NCBI GenBank assembly: GCA_015227615.1
Contig: JAALGZ010000015.1
Span: 1,017,001 to 1,081,000, forward strand
Direction: 5' to 3'
DNA length: 64,000 bases
Source: Labyrinthula sp. Ha
Taxonomy: Eukaryota; Sar; Bigyra; Labyrinthulida; Labyrinthulaceae
Shown: piece by piece, positions 56,286-64,000 of the stretch
Layout of the letters: the number at the start of each line of letters is the position of its first letter
Numbering within the stretch: the stretch's first letter is position 1
Position numbers and translations under genes: made by a program
The notes under the pieces: model-generated
The model's input: only the letters and a program-made list of their open reading frames with translations
Databases searched by the model: none
What the model was told of the DNA's origin: nothing

Positions 56286-57140
56286 TTATTTGGTAATAGT
56301 GGTTGAATTTAGATATCCTTTCCTATAAAAATTGTTTGATTCACTCCAATCTTCAGAGAAAAAAGTTCTACATCTACTGAAAATGTTCCTGTAGAAATTT
56401 AGCAAAACTTTCCTGTAGGGAAAGCGAATCTCTGAACCTCTCTTGCACTCATCCTGAATCATGACACCGGCAGAAACAAATTCCTTTACTCTTCTCGTAT
56501 TACCATATATCACACCTAATTTAATAATCCAAAATTTTTTTGGGCATTTTAAGAGTAGTTGAGCTGCTATGAAAAGAGGGAGTTGGTTCAGATCAGTCAC
56601 ACTAATAGAAACTTTTAATATTTTTCCCTTTGAACATATTTTACAAAGTTTAATATAATTTTCAACCAGAAAATCCTCATCTGCATAATTCATGTTAATT
56701 CCTAACGATATCAGTTTCAAATATTTCATTTTACTGGTAATGGTGTTATAAAAATGATGACTAATTGAACTGAAAGGGAAATGAAGTTCTTCAACGGTGT
56801 GCAATAAATTTATGATTTGTTTTCTTATTTTCTTCGAGACTTTTTCATCACTATGCGAATTAATTTTCAGTATTTGTACAGTCTTTAGCTGGCGTAGTAA
56901 AATATAGATTAAGTCAATTTGATGATCTGAATATCTCTCTATAATCTCAAGTTCGACTAATTCGCCCACTTTTTGTAGCAAAGATAACAAGAAAGAATTT
57001 ATTTTCAGAACTTTTAAGTTCATCTCACAAATTATAAGGTGTTTAACATCAATTCTGTTCACAAAATCTAGAACCAGGTTTGTTTCTTTTTCGCTTGGTT
57101 TGAATTTGAAATGTGTTAGCTTATTGCACTTTACGTCTTC
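56286..57140 (-). CDS. leucine-rich paralogue B (F-box/LRR-like), possibly 5' truncated
   Basis: The frame is open for 284 residues after an in-frame TGA at 57143-57141, but has no convincing ATG at its left end. The first in-frame candidates begin inside the repeat pattern. The product is Leu/Ile/Lys-rich with regularly spaced hydrophobics and is a divergent paralogue of the plus-strand frame at 54067-54756. It may be missing a 5' exon (the minus-strand frame at 57962-57750 is one candidate, though the implied gap is far longer than other introns here) or be a truncated copy. No domain beyond LRR-like periodicity is assigned. A role in substrate recognition is a guess from fold only. Confidence 0.5.
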   Translation of the reverse strand, partial: EDVKCNKLTHFKFKPSEKETNLVLDFVNRIDVKHLIICEMNLKVLKINSFLLSLLQKVGELVELEIIERYSDHQIDLIYILLRQLKTVQILKINSHSDEKVSKKIRKQIINLLHTVEELHFPFSSISHHFYNTITSKMKYLKLISLGINMNYADEDFLVENYIKLCKICSKGKILKVSISVTDLNQLPLFIAAQLLLKCPKKFWIIKLGVIYGNTRRVKEFVSAGVMIQDECKRGSEIRFPYRKVLLNFYRNIFSRCRTFFSEDWSESNNFYRKGYLNSTTITK

Positions 57141-57143
57141 TCA

Positions 57144-57993
57144 ATGTATATACTTAAGACGTCCGCGGAAAGGAATACACAACTTGACAAGTAAAACTTC
57201 AAATAATTGATAATAGGAATATAAATCTTTGACTTCTTATATGTAAAAACTCACTCACGAATAAAACCTTCTTCTTTTTTACAAAAACTTCTTCAAAAAC
57301 TTATTCGTGTTAAAAATAACGGCTTGTTTTTTTCAAAAACTAACTATTCCAAAGAGGCTAAACATGATATATTTCAAAGTATTTCCAATACCGAGTCATA
57401 CTATTTTAATTTGTTACTATTGTTTGTTATTTCCTACAAATCCTCCCCACATTATTTCACTTCAATCGTTAGTAACAATATTTCGCTCCAAATCCATATC
57501 AACCAATATCACGTAATGTAAATTCACAGCATAAAAACATCAGTGAAATAAACACCCTCATATAACATCACGGGCGAAAATATCACCAAATACGAAAGTG
57601 AAAAGACAACAAAATAAACCTCCAAATCACACAAAGGTGGTCATATCTGTCAAAGAAACACCTGAGATAATGCCATCAACAACTAGTTATCATAGTAAAT
57701 ACATCAGGTAACCTTCATATACCAAAATAAAATTTTTTAGAGTCAAATTTCATATCCCAAACCCAAAAACCTTCGTAAGCTGAAATAATATAACAGTGGA
57801 ACACACAACAAGCTCCAAAATGTCTATTTCGTCTTCTTCGTCTATTTGTTTTATCCCTTGCTCGAGACGAACCCAAAAACCATATCCCTCTATCTCCTGA
57901 TACAGACGAACTAAGTTGCTTGATCTATGAAAAGTTAGGATATAATTTTTAGAAGTGTTCATATAATTGAAATTGGGTTTGAATTTTTCTACT
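57144..57993. other. A+T-rich region left of MULE copy 2
   Basis: No supported gene. A minus-strand frame at 57750-57962 starts with ATG and is acidic, but is short and unassigned. The stretch 57.3-57.7 kb is unusually rich in A and C on the plus strand compared with its surroundings. Confidence 0.35.
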
Positions 57994-58170
57994 CATGAGC
58001 CAGTTTCTTCTTATGATATTATTGGTCAGATCGATTTCCCAAAATTATTTTTCATTATACTTCGTCTGAATAATCGATGCGCAGATTTGTGAGTTCCCAT
58101 AGAAAAAATCTTAAGAGGGCAGACATAAATATTATGGGCGAATTTCAAAACAAAGTTACGAACAAAAACT

Positions 58171-60261
58171 ATGCAAAAAGACGAATCCAAAGGGATGAGC
58201 CTCCAACCAGAGGTTCTAGACCCTGAACAACAAAGTCAATCAGAAATACTAGGAAAATGGACTGCAGCAACGTATTCTACTTCAGAAGAAATGCTGGAAG
58301 TGGTCAGTAGACTTGCCAGTGGTCGCTTTAAGTGGAAAATTCGTGCTTCTCACTGCTTTGATGAGGTAATCAGCTATACAAAGTTGAATTGGAACATTAA
58401 AAAACTGAAAAGAAGCAAACTTAACTGTAGTTCAGAGAAGAATTGCTCGTTTGAAGTTAACATGAAGCTTAATTCTGATACTTCTGAGTACTTTTTTGTC
58501 GTAATTATTGAAAATGACGGCAATCAGGAGGTGAAAGCCTCTGGAAAGACTGAAAATATGCACAAGAGTCAACAACAGAAGAATTAAAAATGATTAAACA
58601 CACAGGAGTTGCCGACAGTGGAAATGCAGTAGCAGACGATGCTCTTCATCACAATTTTCCAGACACATTATTTGACAAGCAGCTAGTATAAAGAATCATG
58701 AAAAAAGCCGAAGAAGGTGTTGACGCCATGCGAAGATGATAATATTAAGAAATTAATTACGTCTGGCAAAACATGCCTAGAACATGTAGGAACATTTGAT
58801 CTGAATTGGGATTATCCCAAAGAAGGCAAAGCTATTCTAAATGAACTCAGCTTTCAAGAACACCTACAACATGAATTAGAAGGTATGTACGGGGATAGTG
58901 TTCAAGTGGGTACAACCCATAGAATGAGCAGATATCGGTTGGTGGTAATGTTCCCTTGCGGGATCGATTGATTCCTTAGAACCATAAATTTCGAGTGCTC
59001 AATGATGGAGAGTGAGTTCAGCAAAGATGTCGTTAGAGGCTTGAAACTTCTGGGTCTTCAGGATGCGGAAGTCATCATGACGGACAGTAGCAAAGCCTTG
59101 GAAACAGCTGTGGAGGAACTTGGAGCCTCTCATGTTCTTTGCAGGAAGCACTTCTTTGCGATATTGAACTCAGCTGCACCTAGCTTAAGACTGGTTAAAA
59201 AAATTACCAGCAACTTGGGAGATGTACTCACTAGAATCTTTTCAGGTGAGAAAAATCTTGACCAGCTTATTGAAAACATGTTGAGTGAGTTTCCTGATGA
59301 ACCGCAGCATATTGCCTTAGAAAGAATTAAGAAAAATAAAAACAAAGTGTGTTGGGAGATAACAAAAAAAGTTCTAACATTCTCGCACAACGTTACTTAG
59401 AGGGTTGAATCATTTCATTCGGCCATCAAAGGGAATGGTTCTTCAAAGAGCTCACTTAAAACCTGAACACTTGATGAGGCTGCCATCAACCATGAGAATA
59501 ATGTGGATAAGTACACGGAAGCAACTTTGAAAAAGCTCAAGGATTTGATAAGGGGTGATAAAAAATTTTCAAAGGAAGCTGATGAAATGTTCAGAAAAGA
59601 GTTGAAGTTGATGGGAGCGTGCCAAATTGTTGAAGATTTGAGTTCAAGAAAGTTCATTGTCAGTGATTCAAACATGAGAATAAAGATGAGGCATGTTTTG
59701 GAGGTTGTTGAAAGGGAAGGGGTAAAACTTCAACTATGTACTTGTGAAACATGGACCAATCTTCATTTTCCATGTCGTCACTATGCACGGTATAGTGATC
59801 GTAAAAGGATCCAATACATGTGCATAGATCATCTTCCAGAGAGGTGGAGGTATCAGGAGCATCCTCTGTTCAAGCAAGCATTAAGGGAAATGGGGCGAGA
59901 AGTCGATGGCCCACGTGGGTGTATTGAGTTCAAGGTGAGAGCTCCACCTGTGAACACAGCTTACATCCCAATAAAGCCGGAAGCTAAATATTCCAAGCTC
60001 CTCACTGCATGCAAAGCGCTCTGTAAAGAGGCGAAAAGCAGCAACGAGAGCTGGAAGAAAAGCTATGCAGCAGGCTTCAAGATGACCGCTGCACTAAGGG
60101 AGAACCCAGATGGAGACTTTGGGGATGTGGATGAGGTTTCTGAAGAAAGTGGGATTATGTTTGAGTCACCAAGGAAGAGGATCAAAGGAAGGAAGGGGAA
60201 CGGAGAAAACGTCGCTTTGCCTCTGGGCTTCTCACAGACCACTTTTCTCACAGATGAGTAA
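58171..60261 (+). pseudogene. MULE transposase, copy 2, one frame with in-frame stops
   Basis: From ATG 58171 to the final TAA the whole 697-codon gene stays in one register, broken only by stops at 58585, 58591, 58630, 58684, 58699, 58969, 59398 and 59464. The N-terminal part (58171-58587) has paired Cys and a basic W-K-I/W-N-I-K pattern like FAR1/WRKY-type zinc domains. The core has the V-I-M-T-D block (about 59.07 kb) and C-x3-H. The SWIM finger C-T-C..P-C-R-H lies at about 59.74-59.78 kb. The tail contains a basic K-R-I-K-G-R-K-G patch. It is a decayed Mutator-family transposase; the best-preserved piece is 59503-60261. Confidence 0.87.
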
Positions 60262-60305
60262 AAAAAGTAATTCATTGTTTAACCCTTTCCTTTTTTTGAA
60301 ATGTT

Positions 60306-60700
60306 TCTCTAAGAATAAATCCTTGAACACTTTACTTTTCTTGAACATAAATCTTGATCTTTGAATACAAATCCTTGAACCCAAACTCCCTCCCTTTTTT
60401 GAATATTAATCTTGCTCCAAGAACCTTGAATACAAATCTGAACCTTGACTTTTTTCTTTGAATATAAGCTGAACACTACTACCCAACCATGCAGAAGAGA
60501 ATTGGGCTCTCAACTGCATTTTCATTACTATTCAATCTATCTGATCCTTGAAACCGTTCCCTTTTTTTATTAATATATAGACATTGAACCTTGAACCCTC
60601 ATCCTTTTAGTTTTTTTGAACTACTTTTCAAGAATTAAATTCTTGAATCTTAAAATTTTCATTTTTGTTTTTTTTTAAAACACATAATTCTTCAAGGGTT
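60306..60700 (+). repeat. cluster of TTGAA-type motifs in MULE copy 2
   Basis: Same motif-rich 3' block as at 49286-49680, nearly identical in sequence. It lies between the transposase end and the element terminus. Confidence 0.6.
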
Positions 60701-61217
60701 TTCTGGAATAGGGAAAAGAGTTTATCCAGAATAAAGCTTATGCCCAACGTCCCAACCAGTTGAATAAAAACTTTCTTTCTTCAATCCTATTCCATGCAGC
60801 TCATCTACATCCAAGAAACAAATCTTTCTGATGCTTCTTTGAACACATAAAATAACAGTCCTCTGAGTAGAAGCAGCTAAATACAAAAAAATGTACCTTT
60901 AGTCTTTCGTTCGTGTTATCTTTCATATAATCTTGTTCATAATATCTGCAGCTTGATTTTGACTCTGTGTTTGTTCGCTCTTTAAACATGTTGTGATCAT
61001 TTCCTTGAAAACCACGACATACAGATTCTTTGAGTTTCTATTTGCCTTTTCATATTTTCTTGAACTGTTTCTCCTTGATAACTGGGTCTTACGGTGGTTT
61101 TTGTGATCTAACTGTCATGATTTGAATTAACCATTTTTAATTTTGTTAGCCTTTTCTTCAAGATTTTTTTTTGGCAATTAAACATTCGACCAATGAGTTT
61201 TATGAGTATCTGACTCC

Positions 61218-64000
61218 TAAATCAAGCAACCTAGCTCATGTTTCATTTCCTCGTTACGATTTTAATAAAACTAAAAAGAGACAATATTTAACTTCCAATG
61301 TGTTTATATGATGACTTAAACACTAGAATTTGTGTACAAAGCAAACTAGAATTACAAGTGAATACTGATTAACTACCCTGAGGGGAAAAAGAGTTCTCTA
61401 GCAAATGTGTTAAAATAAAACCCGACCATACCGCCGAAGGAATAAAAGCAAGAAAAAAGAGCCATTTTATCGAAGGGAGAGAAACTCAACTGGGTAGTCT
61501 ATTATTCTAATGATAAGGAAACTATACAGAAAGTTAGCCATGGTACATCTATTTAACTCTGTCTAGTTTATATTCTGAAATATATATTTATTTAAAACAT
61601 TATTCTTGCTAGCTCTTATGCTTTTATTTAATGTTTGTGTTCCGGATAGTTTAATTCTCCATTCAATATTTTCTATTAGTGGTTTCAAAAGTGAAAATTT
61701 TCTTATTCAAGCTATATTAAGTTAAAACAAAATCCAATCCTATAAATAACAAACAAACGTATATTTTTTATCTGAAACTCCTCCTATATACTTGAGCTTA
61801 TCAATCGTATACCAACAAAAATAAACACACTGGGCTTCTTGCCAGAAAAATATTTAATTTAATTGATTCTAAATATATTGAACCCTAAATATAGAAAAAT
61901 GAGATTTTTTGTTTTTTTAAAGTGATTGCGAAAAAATCTATTATTAGATTTCGGTCGATCTAAAAAAAGTTATATACACGAGTATCTCTTATATAAAGAA
62001 CTAACAATCATTCTTATTAGGTTCTCAAGAATCAAAATCCATTTATACATGGAGTCTGCTATATTGATTTTTCTCTATGACGTGATTAAACAATAAGTTC
62101 TATTTCTGCAAGATACTATTAAAATATTAAATAATGCAATTGAACTACCAAATATGCTACAATACATGATGCCCTATTGTCCCACGTACTAAGTAAGCAC
62201 CGTGAAACTTATTGCCCTATTTTTTCAGAATTTAATCACTTTAGAAATATTTTTATCATTAAATAACCCGAAAAGTAAAAATTTCTCTTGTTTTGATCAA
62301 CCTCTTATTGGTTTAGTGTCCTACAATATTCGAATTATTGATGATAAACTGGCACAAATTTTAATACACTGATGCAATACCCATTGCCTAAAGACATATA
62401 GAGTAACTTTACAACATTCTTGTATAATTCAGTTCATTTAATTTTAAGTTATTACCAAAATAAATATCAATACGTTAACTTTTCATAAAAAATATACATA
62501 TCATTATTTTTTCATTTCTGTATATTTATCCATTTCTGTTTCTTCACCAATGTGTTTGAGACCTAAATCATCATATATTTTTTGCAGACTTCTATTTGCT
62601 GCGTAGCACCCTGTCTCTCAGAGACTTTATTCCATAAAAACTACAATCTTCTTAATATAAATTATTCATATCTTCTATATTCTTCTTTCAAAACGACATG
62701 TTATCTATATGAGTTCATGACGTGCACTGTTTGAAGTATAACTCGCACTAGCCGCTTGATACTATGGTTAGTGCTGCGATCCAAATCTTCATTTATCAAT
62801 TGATGTAGATAATTAAACCAATACATATTCAATATCTTGTTACAGCTTATTGGCTTGCTGTTCAGTGTAACTCAAACAGCTGGTACAAGAAAATTATCTG
62901 GAAAGAATAATGTTTGAAATTGGACTGTTAAACACATCTAGTATTTCTCTTACTTCAACAAGCGGCATTTTTTATGTTTTATGTAACTATTGAGGTAATA
63001 CTTAAAATCTCCTTTTCTATAAAGTAACTTAGAAACTATTTTTTAAAGATGTTATCGAAGTAGGGGTACCAGTTGATGTTATCGTGATATTTGAAACAAG
63101 CGTTGAGGATTTTGAGTATAATTTGAGTTTGTTGGCTTTTTCACAGACACTCTGAGTGAGGTTTGATAATATCATGAGCATCGTTTGATATTTTGTTCAT
63201 CTGGTGCGGTTTCTTTGATATGATGATACTTTGAGTTTTTTATATTTTCCAGCTTTATCATTCTCAAGTATTCCTTGGTTGTTCCTGGACAGCTTTCACA
63301 GTTTATGGGAATCGAACTCATTCCTAATACTTCATATTTCACATCGCCCCTAGCTGCAATAGGGAAATTATGTATAATATATACATCCTAGTACCAGTTT
63401 GACGGGAAGACAAATATTATGAAACTTTGAAAAGAAAACACAAGAAATATATAAACATAATAGCAAACCTAAACAAAAACAAGTAAAGAAACTACTATGA
63501 GCAGCAACCGAAACTCTCCGAATACAAAAGATTCAAACCCTGCAAATTTTCAAAAAATGGATACTAATCGCTGCAGAACCCTCACATTAAGCCAAGGAAA
63601 TATTTGGATGTACATAAACAAATTCCGCCACTATCAACTTAGGAGAGAATAGAGAAAAAGGCTCAGCAACTGGTATAGAAGTATGGAGATGAACATAGAG
63701 TTTTCTACATTGAATGAGAAGAGGTAAATTATTAGAAACATAATTGCGTGTGGATATCAACCTTGTAATTAAACTACCTCTGTTGAACTCTCTTAAGTTT
63801 TACATATATATTAAAGTTGAATGCGAAGTAAGTTACTGTTAAGTATGTGAACTAAAATTAGTATGCGTTCTTTTAACGGAAAATTTCTCCACTCCTACAT
63901 GTAGTTTGCGTAAATTGTGCTTTATATTAATTAAGTCTAGCTAGTTAGAGGCGATTATTATGTGTGAATACATATATTGAGGTTGTGGTAGAACTAATAA
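61218..64000. other. A+T-rich region to the window end, no gene seen
   Basis: No frame over about 60 codons on either strand and no recognisable repeat or RNA gene. It may contain distal regulatory sequence or unrecognisable repeats. Confidence 0.45.

Larger units (their letters stand above)
57994..61217 (+). mobile_element. MULE (Mutator-like) DNA transposon, copy 2
   Basis: About 3.2 kb, in the same orientation as copy 1 and about 11.02 kb downstream. The right end, GTATCTGACTC at 61206-61216, is the exact inverse of the left-end 11-mer of copy 1. The left end of copy 2 is diverged (TGAGCCAG at 57996). The region from about 58.45 to 60.985 kb is nearly identical to copy 1, while the outer parts are much less alike. 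No target duplication was found. Confidence 0.85.

Noticed and set aside
58171-60261. Reassigned stop codons (a variant genetic code) used by the MULE transposase
   Set aside because: Long host genes avoid TAA, TAG and TGA internally and end with each of them, so the standard code applies; the stops are better explained by decay.
1-64000. CRISPR arrays, bacterial operons or ribosome-binding sites
   Set aside because: No regularly spaced repeats were seen and the gene structure, introns and transposons are eukaryotic.

Overview
The window is nuclear DNA of a unicellular eukaryote. It is strongly A+T-rich, with long reading frames that are intronless or carry tiny GT..AG introns, and all three standard stop codons end clear genes. 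Four good intron models are 27, 28, 28-33 and 30 nt long. The lineage cannot be fixed from the sequence. An alga or plastid-related protist is possible, because one protein ends in a DWARF27-like (carotenoid isomerase type) domain.

Layout. 0.4-3.1 kb: an FSP1/AIFM2-like flavoprotein gene and, converging on it with 9 bases between stop codons, a three-exon gene for an F-box-like/TFIIS-like protein. 6.5-8.9 kb: an unrecognised 792-residue protein. 10.0-13.1 kb: an SLC12 cation-chloride cotransporter. 17.6-20.4 kb: an old, broken Ty1/Copia fossil. 20.9-23.0 kb: a tyrosinase-fold membrane protein. 23.3-24.5 kb: a five-exon SLC35/TPT-type sugar-phosphate or nucleotide-sugar transporter. 26.5-27.3 kb: a short non-autonomous MULE derivative. 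28.55-28.83 kb: a tRNA-derived SINE with a 10-bp target duplication. 32.5-38.0 kb: an unrecognised basic protein gene converging on a gene for a three-part SRPBCC / FAD amine-oxidase-like / D27-like protein. 38.3-45.3 kb: mostly non-coding, with a probable Ty3/Gypsy scrap. 45.3-46.8 kb: a STE20/PAK-like pseudokinase. 47.0-50.2 and 58.0-61.2 kb: two MULE DNA transposons in direct orientation, nearly identical in the middle and clearly diverged at both ends. Between them lie a decayed secreted-protein gene and two facing, divergent leucine-rich paralogues. 61.2-64.0 kb: no gene seen.

The host genes do not form one pathway. They look like scattered housekeeping, redox, transport and regulatory genes in a repeat-rich genome. 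The most unusual items are the D27 fusion, the tyrosinase whose second copper site is split by a membrane hairpin, the TFIIS-like protein that has lost its acidic catalytic pair, the very short introns, and the MULE family with its mosaic copies and miniature derivative.
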